A DNA stretch of 64,000 bases, taken from positions 1 to 64,000 of the forward strand of contig NZ_JACTVJ010000022.1 in NCBI RefSeq assembly GCF_014493765.1. Direction: 5' to 3'. Every line of letters begins with the position of its first letter. Position 1 is the stretch's first letter. The notes below the pieces were generated by a model. That model had not been told where the DNA came from, did not search any database, and saw only the letters and a program-made list of their open reading frames with translations. The translations under genes and the position numbers were made by a program. The stretch comes from Streptomyces polyasparticus. Its GTDB lineage: Bacteria; Actinomycetota; Actinomycetes; Streptomycetales; Streptomycetaceae. This document shows, in pieces, positions 14,335 to 23,089 of this stretch.

Positions 14335-15055
14335 TCAGATCCTCCAGCCGCGCCAGGTCGTCGCGTACCGACTCCCGCTCCTCTTCGGTGAGTTGGACCG
14401 CGGCGGCCTGTTCGCATGCCGTACGGGCCCTCGCGTCGTCGCCGAGCCGCAGGGCCACGTCCGCTCGCAGGACGAGGAGTTTGAGGAGCTGGACGGAAGT
14501 GGGCCGCTCGTCCTCCATCCCGAGCACCCGGTCGATGATCTTCGCCGCGCCGGCCGGGTCCTCCTTGGAGTCGGCAAAGAGGGACGCGTTGTGCAGCGCC
14601 CGCGCGAAGGTCTCCTTGGGAGCGGGCCTGTGGTACAGGTCCTCGCTGATCGGCTGGCCGACGCGGATGCAGTTCCCGCCCGGGTCCGTCATCAGGAACT
14701 GCCGCACGCCGTACGACATGTCCTTGAGCGTGCCGATCCGCGGCAGCCCGCGCGTGGGGATCTTCCCGTACGTCTCCTTGAGGCCGGACCTGAAGGCCTC
14801 GTAGAGGGAGTCGACGTCGTCGGTCAGGACGTAGCAGGTGCTGTAACTGCCCTGCGGATCGTGCGCCTTCAGGCCGAAGAACTGCAGCTCGATGTCGCCG
14901 TACTCCACAACGGCGAACGGGTTGGGGCTCTTCTGCTGGAAGGTGATCTCGAAGCCGAGCGCCGTGTAGAAGTCGAGTACCGGCTGGAGGGTCTGGCAAG
15001 GGAGGATGGGGATCGTCCTCGCCTTGGACGTCCTTGCGGTGGGGGTCTTTGCCAT
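14321..15055 (-). CDS. VOC-fold protein with C-terminal helical extension
   Basis: A 244-residue protein. Residues 15-130 form a bleomycin-resistance-type VOC domain (PCQTLQPVLDFYTALGFEI, FLMTDPGGNCIRVGQ). Residues 150-240 are a TPR-like helical region (FARALHNASLFADSKED, LLVLRADVALRLGDDARAR), unusual for the family. Divergent from the PadR gene with a 40-bp gap containing a PadR-type operator. The minus strand has TAGACT about six bases before the ATG, suggesting a leaderless transcript. The TGA stop lies inside the 14-bp repeat array. Confidence 0.82.
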   Translation of the reverse strand: MAKTPTARTSKARTIPILPCQTLQPVLDFYTALGFEITFQQKSPNPFAVVEYGDIELQFFGLKAHDPQGSYSTCYVLTDDVDSLYEAFRSGLKETYGKIPTRGLPRIGTLKDMSYGVRQFLMTDPGGNCIRVGQPISEDLYHRPAPKETFARALHNASLFADSKEDPAGAAKIIDRVLGMEDERPTSVQLLKLLVLRADVALRLGDDARARTACEQAAAVQLTEEERESVRDDLARLEDLRSGI

Positions 15056-15065
15056 GGGGGTAGTC

Positions 15066-15081
15066 TAGTCAAAGTTGAATA
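15066..15081. promoter_or_regulatory. PadR operator, divergent promoter copy
   Basis: TAGTCAAAGTTGAATA matches the palindrome TAGTCAA-N2-TTGACTA found twice before the ABC transporter genes, with one mismatch in the right arm. It overlaps the minus-strand -10 (TAGACT) of the VOC gene and lies 14 bp before the PadR start codon. Confidence 0.75.
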
Positions 15082-15095
15082 GAAAGGACCTGTGT

Positions 15096-15746
15096 ATGTC
15101 CGGCCCCTCAGCGATCCGTCTGCTCGTCCTCGGCGCCGTCCGCCAGCACGGGCGCGCCCATGGCTACCAGGTGCGCAACGACCTGGAGTTCTGGGGCGCG
15201 GACGACTGGTCCAACGCCAAGCCGGGCTCGATCTATCACGCGCTCAAGCAGATGGCGAAGCAAGGGCTGCTGCTCGCGCACGAGATCGCACCGTCCACGG
15301 CGGGCGGCCCGCCGCGCACCGAGTACGAGGTCACCGAGAAGGGCACCGAGGAGTACTTCTCCCTGCTCAAGGAGTCCCTGGTCGCCTACGACCAGAAGAT
15401 GGACGTGCTGTCCTCGGCCATCGGCTTCATCGTCGACCTGCCGCGCGAGGAGGCGGTCACCTTGCTGAAGAAGCGGGTCGAGGGGATCGAGGCCTGGCGG
15501 GCCGGTGTCACCGAGCACTACATCCCCGAGGACGGGCCCGAACAGCTCGGCCACATCGGCGAGATCATGCACCTGTGGGTGCACTCGGCGGACGCGGGGG
15601 CGGAGTGGACGCGGGGCCTGATCGAGCGCATCGAGGGCGGGGCGTACACGTTCTCGGGGGAGGGCGAGCCCTTTGTGGGGGTGCTCGCGGAGGGCCAGGA
15701 GAACCCGTACGCGTCGGGTGAGGTGCATCCCGGGGATCGGGAGTAG
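15096..15746 (+). CDS. PadR-family transcriptional regulator
   Basis: A 216-residue PadR of the longer class: LVLGAVRQHGRAHGYQVRNDLEF, then WSNAKPGSIYHALKQMAKQGLL, wing TEYEVTEKGTEEYF, and a C-terminal helical dimerisation domain. ATG 15096 follows AAAGGA by 6 bases. It is flanked by three copies of one operator, one at its own promoter and two before the ABC exporter genes just downstream, so it very probably represses itself, the VOC gene and the exporter until a ligand appears. Confidence 0.92.
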   Translation: MSGPSAIRLLVLGAVRQHGRAHGYQVRNDLEFWGADDWSNAKPGSIYHALKQMAKQGLLLAHEIAPSTAGGPPRTEYEVTEKGTEEYFSLLKESLVAYDQKMDVLSSAIGFIVDLPREEAVTLLKKRVEGIEAWRAGVTEHYIPEDGPEQLGHIGEIMHLWVHSADAGAEWTRGLIERIEGGAYTFSGEGEPFVGVLAEGQENPYASGEVHPGDRE

Positions 15747-15780
15747 GGGCTCCTTCGCGGGAGTCGGGTTCCTGCGCGGG

Positions 15781-15860
15781 GGTGGGGAGTCCTGCGCGGG
15801 GGTGGGGAGTCCTTCGCGGGGGCGGGGAGTCCTTCGCGGCGGCGGGGAGTCCTTCGCGGC
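15781..15860 (+). repeat. 20-bp tandem repeat, four copies
   Basis: Four units of the type GGTGGGGAGTCCTTCGCGGG at 15781, 15801, 15821 and 15841, with a degenerate fifth copy upstream (15747-15780). Located just after the PadR stop. Confidence 0.85.
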
Positions 15861-15888
15861 GGCGGCGGGAGCGGCCGAGGATTCTCCG

Positions 15889-15950
15889 TAATCAAGTTTG
15901 ACTAATGCCGGGGCGGGCAGTACCTTCGAGCACCTAGTCAAGTTTGACTA
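15889..15950 (+). promoter_or_regulatory. ABC exporter promoter with two PadR operators
   Basis: TAATCAAGTTTGACTA (15889-15904) and TAGTCAAGTTTGACTA (15935-15950) lie 46 bp apart. The first contains a -35-like TTGACT (15898-15903); 17 bases later TACCTT (15921-15926) can act as -10. The second palindrome covers the predicted transcription start. Confidence 0.78.
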
Positions 15951-15977
15951 ATAGGGTGCGAGGGGAGAAGGAGGCCC

Positions 15978-16928
15978 ATGACCGACGCGATCACCATCGA
16001 GGGCGTACGGAAGACCTACGGCGCCAAGCGGGCGCTCGACGGCCTGGACCTGACCGTCGCGCGGGGCACGGTGCACGGAGTGCTCGGCCCGAACGGGGCG
16101 GGCAAGACCACCGCCGTACGGATCATGGCGACGCTGCTGCGGCACGACGAGGGACACGTGCGGGTCGCCGGCTTCGACGTGACGACGCACGCGGACGAGG
16201 TGCGCCGGCGGATCGGTCTGCTCGGGCAGCACGCGGCGGTGGACGAGGACCTGAGCGGGCGGCAGAACCTGGAGATGTTCGGCCGGCTGTACCACCTGGG
16301 CGCGCGGCGGGCGCGGACGCGGGCCGGTGAACTGCTCGAACGGTTCGGGCTCGGGGACACCGGCAGCAAGGCGGTCAAGCAGTACAGCGGCGGCATGCGG
16401 CGGCGCCTCGACCTCGCGGCCTCGCTGATCACGGACCCCGAGGTGCTGTTCCTGGACGAGCCGACCACCGGTCTCGACCCGCGGGCGCGCGGCGAGGTGT
16501 GGGGCGCGGTGCGCTCGCTGGTCGGCGGCGGCACGACCGTGCTGCTCACGACGCAGTACCTGGAGGAGGCGGACCAGCTGGCGAACCGTATCTCCGTGAT
16601 CGACCGCGGCCGTGTGATCGCCGACGGCACCTCCGACGAGCTCAAGGCGAAGACAGGCGGCGACCGGATCGACGTGGTGCTGCACGATCCGGCCCAACTG
16701 GCGCACGTCGCCGGACTGTTGCCCGGAGAGGCCACGGTCGATACGGATCTGCGCCTGGTCAGTGCGCCGGTCGCGGACCGGATGGCGGCGCTCACCCACG
16801 TCGTACGGGCGTTGCAGGAGGCCGGGATCGAGGCGGAGGACATCGCGCTGCGGCGGCCGACGCTGGACGAGGTGTTCCTGGATCTGACGGGGCGGCCCGG
16901 TGCCGAGGCCGAGAAGGAGGACGCATGA
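15978..16928 (+). CDS. DrrA-type ABC transporter ATP-binding protein
   Basis: A 316-residue ABC ATPase of the daunorubicin-resistance (DrrA) type. Walker A is GPNGAGKTT, the signature [10 protein letters not shown], Walker [14 protein letters not shown], and the switch region follows with [11 protein letters not shown]. The C-terminal 80 residues carry the typical [14 protein letters not shown] motif. It ends ATGA-overlapped with the permease gene. Together they form an exporter whose promoter carries two PadR sites, so it is likely a ligand-induced drug or metabolite efflux pump. Confidence 0.92.
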   Translation: MTDAITIEGVRKTYGAKRALDGLDLTVARGTVHGVLGPNGAGKTTAVRIMATLLRHDEGHVRVAGFDVTTHADEVRRRIGLLGQHAAVDEDLSGRQNLEMFGRLYHLGARRARTRAGELLERFGLGDTGSKAVKQYSGGMRRRLDLAASLITDPEVLFLDEPTTGLDPRARGEVWGAVRSLVGGGTTVLLTTQYLEEADQLANRISVIDRGRVIADGTSDELKAKTGGDRIDVVLHDPAQLAHVAGLLPGEATVDTDLRLVSAPVADRMAALTHVVRALQEAGIEAEDIALRRPTLDEVFLDLTGRPGAEAEKEDA

Positions 16929-17761
16929 GTACGTCGATGACGGCAGGGGCGGTCGGCGATGCCGGATCCGGCGGTACGCGGCTGGGCTGGGCGCTCGCCG
17001 ACTCCTGGACCATGACCCGGCGCGAGCTGCTGCACTGGGCGCGCCAGCCCGTGCAGGTCGTGGTGGGCCTGGCCTTTCCGGTGATGCTGCTCCTGATGTT
17101 CGGCTACCTGATGGGCGGCGGCCTCGGGATCGAGGGCAACTACCGCGAGTATCTGGTGCCGGGCATGTTCGCCCTGACCATGGCGTTCGGGCTGGACGCC
17201 ACGATGGTCGCGGTCACGCAGGACCTCAACAAGGGAGTGGTGGACCGCTTCCGCTCCATGCCGATGACCAACGGGGCGGTCCTGGTGGGCCGTTCGGTCG
17301 CCGACATGCTGCAGTCCCTGCTCTCGCTGGTGCTCCTCATGGCGGTGGGGCTCGCGGTGGGCTGGCGCTGGCACGGCTCGTTCGGGGCGGTGCTCGCCGC
17401 GATGGGGCTGCTGTTGCTGCTGCGCTTCGCGATGCTCTGGATGGGCATCCACCTCGCGATGGTGGCCGGCAAGCCGGAGCTGGTGATGGCCGTGCAGATC
17501 CTGGTCTGGCCGGTCAGCTTCCTCTCCAACGCGTTCGCGACTCCGCAGTCCATGCCGGGTTGGCTGGGCGCGACGGTCGAGTGGAACCCGATGTCGGCCA
17601 CGGCGACGGCGGTACGCGATCTGTTCGGCAACGAGGGCGGTGTGTCGTCGGCGTCCTGGGCGTCCGAGCACGCCGCGCTGCTCGCGGTGGTGTGGCCGGT
17701 GGTCCTGGTGGCGGTGTTCTTCCCGCTGGCGGTACGGAGGTTCGCGCGGCTCAGTAAGTAG
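16925..17761 (+). CDS. DrrB-type ABC-2 transporter permease
   Basis: A 278-residue ABC-2 type permease with about six membrane helices (near residues 45-65, 75-95, 125-150, 155-180, 185-205, 245-270) and the family motif [13 protein letters not shown] in the first cytoplasmic loop. Its start overlaps the ATPase stop by 4 bp. It forms the membrane part of the PadR-controlled exporter. Confidence 0.9.
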   Translation: MSTSMTAGAVGDAGSGGTRLGWALADSWTMTRRELLHWARQPVQVVVGLAFPVMLLLMFGYLMGGGLGIEGNYREYLVPGMFALTMAFGLDATMVAVTQDLNKGVVDRFRSMPMTNGAVLVGRSVADMLQSLLSLVLLMAVGLAVGWRWHGSFGAVLAAMGLLLLLRFAMLWMGIHLAMVAGKPELVMAVQILVWPVSFLSNAFATPQSMPGWLGATVEWNPMSATATAVRDLFGNEGGVSSASWASEHAALLAVVWPVVLVAVFFPLAVRRFARLSK

Positions 17762-17914
17762 TCGGGGGCGGCATCGTCGTTCCGGGTGCGGCACCGGCAA
17801 TCCGAAGCGAACGGCGATCCGTCGAGAAAAAGGGGAACCCCGTCCCGGCCCGCGGTGTATCAGAAGTACTTGCCGACCGCCCGACGCGGTCGGCGCCGGG
17901 CACCGGGGGACTTC

Positions 17915-19123
17915 ATGAACTGGGTATACGGGCAGCGGGTGTTGGTGGCCGTCGTGGGCGTGGCGGCCCTGACTCTCGTGGCGTGCGCGGATCCCGGCGG
18001 GGAGCGGGCCGCGGGACAGGGCCGCGCCAAGGCCTCGCAGTCCGCGACGGGCGCGGAGAAGGGCGGCGAGCGCACCAGTCCGCCGCGGATACCGTCGGCG
18101 AAGGCACTGCCCGGCTGGGCGCACTCGCTGGGCTTCGCCTCCGACGGCTCGGGCTTCGCGCTGCTCGCCGACTGCCCGGACGGGAACGGCGAGGGCTGCA
18201 AGCAGAGCGTCGCCGTGCTCGACAAGGGCGCACGCGCATGGCGCCTGGCGAAGACCTCACCGCTTCCCGACACCGCCCCGGACTGGGGTGTGTCGGCCGA
18301 CCTGGTCGTGCTCGGCTCGGGCCGCGCCCTGATCCGCGAGGGCAAGACGCTCATCGACCGTACGTGGTACACGGCGGACGGCGGCCGCACTTGGACGAAG
18401 GGCACGACCGCCCTCAAGGGCACCGTGGCCGAGGTGCCCGAGGACGGGCGCCTCGTCTCCGCCTGCCTCGCCATGGACGAGGAGGGCAACAACTGCGGAC
18501 GGGCCCGCCTCGCGGTGATCATGCCGCATCTGGGGGAGTACTACGCCCTGGCCCACCAGCCGCCGCTGGCAGGCGTGGTGGTTCCGGTGGGCGAGGCGGG
18601 CGGCGCCCTGTACGTCGAGGGCGAATCCCGCGACACCGGCAGGCCCACCCTGGCGGTGAGCACGGACGACGGCATCACCTGGCGGGAGTCGCCGGTGCCG
18701 CAGCCGGCGACCGAGTACAGCTTCGGCTTCAGCGTCGTCTCCGGCGGCAAGAGGACGCTGGCCCTGCAGATCGGTCAACTCCCGGAGGGGGAAGCCGTCA
18801 AGAACGGTCTGGTCACCATCCACGAGCTGCAAGCGGACGGCACCTGGAAGCGGGTCTGGGCGTACCGCCCGGGAGTGAAGCCCAACTCGATGCTCGGCGC
18901 TCTGATTGCGGACGACTCCACGCTCACGGTCTACAGCGAGTCGGGCGTCTGGGTCAGTGACACGGGCGGCCGTACCTTCCGCGAGGCCGAAGCCGGCGAG
19001 GAGCCCTCGGGCTCCGTCCGCAGGACGCCGCTCGGCTGGCTGTGGTCGGACGGCTATGGCAACGGCTCGTACCGCATATCAAGGGACGGCCTGCACTGGC
19101 ACAGCTTCACGCTGGCCGACTGA
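17915..19123 (+). CDS. Lipoprotein with BNR/Asp-box beta-propeller
   Basis: A 402-residue exported lipoprotein. The N-terminus is a signal peptide ending in the lipobox LVAC (Cys22). The mature part carries Asp-box motifs of sialidase/sortilin propellers: WYTADGGRTWTKG, VSTDDGITWRES, VSDTGGRTFREA and a last ISRDGLHWHSF. Sialidase catalytic residues cannot be recognised, so a binding or scaffolding role is more likely. ATG 17915 follows GGGGA, and a 9-bp hairpin (17872-17894) lies just upstream in the 153-bp leader. Confidence 0.82.
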   Translation: MNWVYGQRVLVAVVGVAALTLVACADPGGERAAGQGRAKASQSATGAEKGGERTSPPRIPSAKALPGWAHSLGFASDGSGFALLADCPDGNGEGCKQSVAVLDKGARAWRLAKTSPLPDTAPDWGVSADLVVLGSGRALIREGKTLIDRTWYTADGGRTWTKGTTALKGTVAEVPEDGRLVSACLAMDEEGNNCGRARLAVIMPHLGEYYALAHQPPLAGVVVPVGEAGGALYVEGESRDTGRPTLAVSTDDGITWRESPVPQPATEYSFGFSVVSGGKRTLALQIGQLPEGEAVKNGLVTIHELQADGTWKRVWAYRPGVKPNSMLGALIADDSTLTVYSESGVWVSDTGGRTFREAEAGEEPSGSVRRTPLGWLWSDGYGNGSYRISRDGLHWHSFTLAD

Positions 19124-19199
19124 TGACCACGGTGCTGGCCACGATGCTGGCCACGGCACGGACACCGACCGCCTCCGTCCGACCGGGAGGACACCCGTC

Positions 19200-19631
19200 A
19201 TGAACGTCGACGACCTCGTGCGAGAGCGCATCGAGGCCGCCCGCAGGAGAATCGCGAACGACAAGCGCCGCCGCGCGGAACTGACCGAGGCCCGCGCCAT
19301 GGGGCTGGTCCGCCGTCATGCCGACAAGCTCCGCGCGCAGGCGGCGAGCTTGCCCCGTGCGGCCGGTCTCAGTGGTGGAACGCCGTCGCCGCCGCCTCGT
19401 CCCGTCCCAACGGACCGCTCTGGCGCCGCAGTTCCGGCAGCAGCCGCCGCAGATCCTCCAGGAACAGCGCCGCCAGATCCGCCGAGAACCCGTTGCGGCA
19501 CACGACCCGGAGCACCGACAGATCCTGACGGTCCGCGGGAAAGGTGTACGCCGGCACGAGCCACCCCCGCTCCCGCAGCCGCCGCGAGACGTCGAACACG
19601 TCGTACGCCGACACATCCGCAGCTGTGGTGA
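19200..19631 (+). CDS. Small basic helical protein with antisense 3' extension
   Basis: ATG 19200 follows GGGAGGAC. The first 50 residues (VDDLVRERIEAARRRIANDK, RRRAELTEARAMGLVRRHAD) look like a real charged helical protein of a type seen in Streptomyces. After that the frame stays open through 263 bp lying antisense to the 3' end of the decarboxylase gene, giving a Pro/Ala/Arg-rich tail of no obvious meaning. Either an ancestral stop was lost or the true end is hidden by a frameshift. Function unknown. Confidence 0.45.
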   Translation: MNVDDLVRERIEAARRRIANDKRRRAELTEARAMGLVRRHADKLRAQAASLPRAAGLSGGTPSPPPRPVPTDRSGAAVPAAAAADPPGTAPPDPPRTRCGTRPGAPTDPDGPRERCTPARATPAPAAAARRRTRRTPTHPQLW

Positions 19632-20796
19632 ACGCGAACACCGGCAACTGATCGCCCCGGGTGAGCAGTTGGAAGTCCCCCATGGCCTCGATCCGTTCGG
19701 CGAGCCCGCGCGCGACATCGCGCGAGGCCTGCTGGACGGCCCGGTATCCCTCGCGTCCAAGGCGCAGAAAGGTGTAGTACTGCGCGACCACCTGAGCCCC
19801 GGGCCGCGAGAAGTTCAGGGCGAACGTCGGCATGTCGCCGCCCAAGTAGTTGACCCGGAAGACCAGTTCCTCGGGCAGCTCCTCGGCCGAGCGCCACAGC
19901 GCCCAGCCCACGCCCGGATAGACGAGCCCGTACTTGTGGCCGGACGTGTTGATCGACGCGACCCGCGGCAGCCGGAAGTCCCACACCAGATCCTCGTCGA
20001 GGAAGGGAGCGATCATCGCGCCGGAGGCGCCGTCGACATGCACGGGCACATCGAGTCCCGTGCGCTCCTGCAGCGCGTCCAGGGCGGCACAGATCTCCGC
20101 GACAGGCTCGTACGACCCGTCGAAGGTCGAGCCGAGCACCGCCACGACCCCGATGGTGTTCTCGTCGCACAGCTCCACCGCCGAGTCGGCGTCCAGATGG
20201 AACCGCTCGCCCTCCATGGGCACGAGCCGCGCCTCGACCTCCCAGAAATTGCAGAACTTCTCCCAGCACACCTGCACATTCGCGCCCATGACCAGATTGG
20301 GCCGGGCCTCGCGCGAGGGGTACCGGTCGGCGTTGCGCCGCGCCCACCGCCGCTTGAGCGCCATCCCGGCCAGCATGCAGGCCTCGCTCGACCCGGTGGT
20401 CGAGCAGCCGACGGCGGCCGCCGGGTCCGGTGCGTGCCACAGATCGGCGAGCATCGCCACGCACCGCCGCTCCAGCTCGGCGGTCCGCGGGTACTCGTCC
20501 TTGTCGATCATGTTCTTGTCCCGGCACTCGGCCATCAGGACCCCGGCCTGCGGCTCCATCCAGGTGGTCACGAAGGTGGCCAGGTTCAGGCGGGCGTTGC
20601 CGTCGAGCATCAGCTCGTCATGGACCAGCTGGTACGCGGTCGTCGGCGGCAGCGGCCCGGCGGGCATCCGGTGCCGAGGTGGCGCCTCGGTCATCCCGCT
20701 CACCGGGTTGGCCTCGCCGAGGAAGGGGTTCAGGGCGAGCCGTCGCAGCTCGCTCCGGTCTCCGTGCTGCTCGGTGCCGCCGCGGTGCAGGGACAT
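19369..20796 (-). CDS. gadB: Glutamate decarboxylase
   Basis: A 475-residue PLP-dependent decarboxylase converting L-glutamate to GABA and CO2 and consuming a proton. Visible motifs: GCSTTGSSEACMLAG, HVDGASGAMIAPF and the PLP lysine in SINTSGHKYG (Lys288). It aligns along its length with GadA/GadB. The start ATG at 20796 has AGGAGG six bases upstream; the ORF could extend to 20829 but without a ribosome-binding site. No glutamate/GABA antiporter gene is adjacent, so a role in acid resistance is not established. Confidence 0.93.
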   Translation of the reverse strand: MSLHRGGTEQHGDRSELRRLALNPFLGEANPVSGMTEAPPRHRMPAGPLPPTTAYQLVHDELMLDGNARLNLATFVTTWMEPQAGVLMAECRDKNMIDKDEYPRTAELERRCVAMLADLWHAPDPAAAVGCSTTGSSEACMLAGMALKRRWARRNADRYPSREARPNLVMGANVQVCWEKFCNFWEVEARLVPMEGERFHLDADSAVELCDENTIGVVAVLGSTFDGSYEPVAEICAALDALQERTGLDVPVHVDGASGAMIAPFLDEDLVWDFRLPRVASINTSGHKYGLVYPGVGWALWRSAEELPEELVFRVNYLGGDMPTFALNFSRPGAQVVAQYYTFLRLGREGYRAVQQASRDVARGLAERIEAMGDFQLLTRGDQLPVFAFTTAADVSAYDVFDVSRRLRERGWLVPAYTFPADRQDLSVLRVVCRNGFSADLAALFLEDLRRLLPELRRQSGPLGRDEAAATAFHH

Positions 20797-20869
20797 GCTG
20801 GCCTCCTGGGATGACCCCCCTCGCCACACTAATCGGGCATACGGGATGTATCAGCCCGAGAATCCGGGC

Positions 20870-20900
20870 TTGCACCTCACGTGACGTGAGGCCTCATGGT
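20870..20900 (+). promoter_or_regulatory. tipA promoter with TipA operator
   Basis: TTGCAC (20870-20875) as -35 is followed by the inverted repeat CCTCACGTGACGTGAGG (20875-20891) and a weak -10 (CATGGT, 20895-20900) at 19-bp spacing, the long spacer typical of MerR-activated promoters. It is nearly the same as the S. lividans thiostrepton-inducible tipA promoter (recalled). Confidence 0.88.
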
Positions 20901-21003
20901 GAATCCCGTACGGGAAACCGGACAGCACGAACGGCCGGAGAACCGGCCGGCACCACGTACGGGAAACCGGACACCGAGCACGGACAGGAAAGGATCGGCG
21001 GCC

Positions 21004-21762
21004 ATGAGCTACTCCGTCGGACATGTCGCCGGCCTCGCGGGCGTCACGGTGCGCACCCTGCACCACTACGACGAGATCGGCCTGCTCTCCCCGAGCGAGC
21101 GCAGCCACGCGGGCCACCGGCGCTACGGCGACGAGGACCTCGACCGGCTGCAGCAGATCCTCTTCTACCGCGAGCTCGGTTTCCCGCTCGACCAGGTCAA
21201 GGTGCTGCTCGACGACCCGGGAGTCGACCCGCAGGAGCACCTGCGGCGCCAGCACAGCCTGCTGGCCGACCGGATCGAGCAGCTGCAGAAGATGGCCACG
21301 GCCGTCGAACAAGCCATGGAGGCGAAGAAGATGGGCATCAACCTCACGCCCGAGGAGCGGTTCGAGGTCTTCGGTGACGAGGACCCCGCGCAGTACGAGG
21401 AGGAGGCGGAGCAGCGCTGGGGCGGCACCGACGCGTGGGCCGAGTCCCGGCGCAAGACCGCCTCGTACACGAAGGAGGACTGGCTGCGGATCCGGGCCGA
21501 GGCCGACGGCTGGACCCGCCGGATGATCGCGCTCATCGAGTCGGGGGCCGAGCCCACGTCCGAGGCCGCGATGGACATGGCGGAGGAGCACCGTCAGCAG
21601 ATCTGCCAGTACCACTACACCTGCACGCACGAGATCCACAGCTGCCTTGCGGAGATGTTCGTCGCGGATGAACGCTTCACGCGCAACATCGACAAGGCGA
21701 AGCCGGGTCTGGCCGCGTACATGAGCGAGGCGATGATCGCCAACGCGCTGCGTCACCTGTAG
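21004..21762 (+). CDS. tipA: TipA: thiostrepton-responsive MerR regulator
   Basis: A 252-residue orthologue of TipAL. Residues 1-75 are the MerR DNA-binding domain (VGHVAGLAGVTVRTLHHYDE), 76-108 the dimer coiled coil, and 110-252 the TipAS domain that covalently traps thiopeptide antibiotics. The two cysteines known to react, Cys207 and Cys214, are present at the same numbers (YHYTC, IHSCLAEMF). An internal ATG at 21331 (Met110) has GGAGG eight bases upstream, so a free TipAS drug-binding protein is also likely made, as in S. lividans. Autoactivates through the operator at 20875-20891. Confidence 0.95.
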   Translation: MSYSVGHVAGLAGVTVRTLHHYDEIGLLSPSERSHAGHRRYGDEDLDRLQQILFYRELGFPLDQVKVLLDDPGVDPQEHLRRQHSLLADRIEQLQKMATAVEQAMEAKKMGINLTPEERFEVFGDEDPAQYEEEAEQRWGGTDAWAESRRKTASYTKEDWLRIRAEADGWTRRMIALIESGAEPTSEAAMDMAEEHRQQICQYHYTCTHEIHSCLAEMFVADERFTRNIDKAKPGLAAYMSEAMIANALRHL

Positions 21763-21764
21763 CC

Positions 21765-21800
21765 GATGAGGCGTACGGCATCAAGGCCGTACGCCTCGTC
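21765..21800. terminator. Terminator between tipA and ybjQ-like gene
   Basis: A perfect 12-bp stem, GAGGCGTACGGC (21768-21779) with GCCGTACGCCTC (21786-21797), around a 6-base loop, extendable by three pairs. It sits between convergent genes and should work in both directions. Confidence 0.85.
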
Positions 21801-21838
21801 GTCATGTGCTCGGCCGACCCGGCCGGGTCGTGATGCGG

Positions 21839-22207
21839 TCAGCCGGCCCGGCTGATCACCACGGCCGTGCCGTACGCACACACCTCGGTCCCCACGTCCT
21901 GCGCCTCGGTCACGTCGAAGCGGAACATGAGCACCGCGTTGGCGCCCCGCGCCCGCGCCTGCTCGACCAGCCGTTCCATGGCCTGGTTCCGCGTCTCGAC
22001 CAGCGTCTTCGTCAGCCCTCTGAGCTCGCCGCCGATCATCGACTTCAGACCGGCCCCGATCTGACTGCCCAGATGCCGCGACCGTACGGTCAGCCCGAAG
22101 ACCTCGCCGATCACCTGCTGCACCTGATAGCCCGGCACGTCATTGGTCGTCACGACCAGCACATCGGACTGTGCGGTCTGCCCGCCGCCGTATTCCTCGA
22201 TCCCCAT
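21839..22207 (-). CDS. YbjQ/UPF0145 family protein
   Basis: A 122-residue YbjQ-family protein: VLVVTTNDVPGYQVQQVIGEVFGLTVRSRH at the N-terminus, then ETRNQAMERLVEQARARGANAVLMFRFD and a C-terminal EVCAYGTAVVI. The family forms pentameric rings and is sometimes called heavy-metal-binding, but its function is not settled. Single gene, convergent with tipA. Confidence 0.88.
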   Translation of the reverse strand: MGIEEYGGGQTAQSDVLVVTTNDVPGYQVQQVIGEVFGLTVRSRHLGSQIGAGLKSMIGGELRGLTKTLVETRNQAMERLVEQARARGANAVLMFRFDVTEAQDVGTEVCAYGTAVVISRAG

Positions 22208-22396
22208 CGGCCGTTCCTTCCGTCGCGTCCGTCACACCCCGCCTCACCTGCAGAGCTTTGTACCGATTCGGCCGCAGTGCATCCTGGAGAGCTCCCGGTG
22301 GAACCTGGCCCTGTCTCCCTGCGTTGATAGTTTTAGGCGGCCCACGCCCCGCCGCGAGCTTTCATGCCCACGACACCCCCACAGGAGCCCGGACCC

Positions 22397-23089
22397 GTGA
22401 TGACGACGCTTGCGCTCGGACCGAGCTGGCTCGATCCGGACTTTCTGCTCAACGAGTTCGGTCTCTACGGCCTGCTGCTCATCGTCTTCGCCGAGTCGGG
22501 GCTGCTCATCGGCTTCTTCCTGCCGGGCGACTCGCTCCTGTTCACCACGGGCCTGCTGGTCACCACCAACAAGCTCGACTATCCGCTCTGGCTGGTCTGC
22601 ACCCTGATCGCGATCGCCGCGATCGTCGGCGACCAGGTGGGCTATCTCTTCGGCCGCAAGGTCGGGCCCTCGCTCTTCAACCGCCCGGACTCCAAGTTCT
22701 TCAAACAGGAGAACGTGACGAAGGCGCACGAATTCTTCGAGAAGTACGGCCCGAAGTCGCTGGTCCTGGCCCGCTTCGTACCCATCGTGCGCACCTTCAC
22801 GCCGATCATCGCGGGCGTGAGCCGGATGAACTACCGCTCGTTCATCACGTTCAACATCGTCGGCGGCATCCTCTGGGGCGTCGGCGTCACGCTCCTGGGC
22901 GCGGCCCTGGGCAATGTCGAGTTCGTGCACAAGAACATCGAGATGATCCTCATCGGGATCGTGCTCCTGTCCGTGCTGCCGATCGCCATCGAGTTCCTGC
23001 GGGCCCGCTCGAAGTCGAAGAAGGCCGCCGCCACGGGCCAGGGCGGCGCCCCGGCCGCCCCCCAGCGCGGCCGCCACGCCAAGCGCTGA
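22397..23089 (+). CDS. DedA/SNARE-associated family membrane protein
   Basis: A 230-residue DedA-family membrane protein. It shows ESGLLIGFFLPGDSLL near the start, GYLFGRKVG, and the family-defining FVPIVRTFTPIIAGVSRM, with about four or five helices and a basic C-terminal tail. The family includes undecaprenyl-phosphate and phospholipid flippases/scramblases needed for envelope recycling. GTG 22397 is 9 bases after AGGAG; ATG 22400 is nearly equivalent. Confidence 0.9.
   Translation: MMTTLALGPSWLDPDFLLNEFGLYGLLLIVFAESGLLIGFFLPGDSLLFTTGLLVTTNKLDYPLWLVCTLIAIAAIVGDQVGYLFGRKVGPSLFNRPDSKFFKQENVTKAHEFFEKYGPKSLVLARFVPIVRTFTPIIAGVSRMNYRSFITFNIVGGILWGVGVTLLGAALGNVEFVHKNIEMILIGIVLLSVLPIAIEFLRARSKSKKAAATGQGGAPAAPQRGRHAKR

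Noticed and set aside
16016-18124. A 702-codon minus-strand frame across the ABC exporter genes
   Set aside because: Antisense shadow; the plus-strand ATPase and permease have complete motifs.
17915-19123. Functional exo-sialidase
   Set aside because: Asp boxes are present but the arginine triad and other catalytic residues of sialidases cannot be found.
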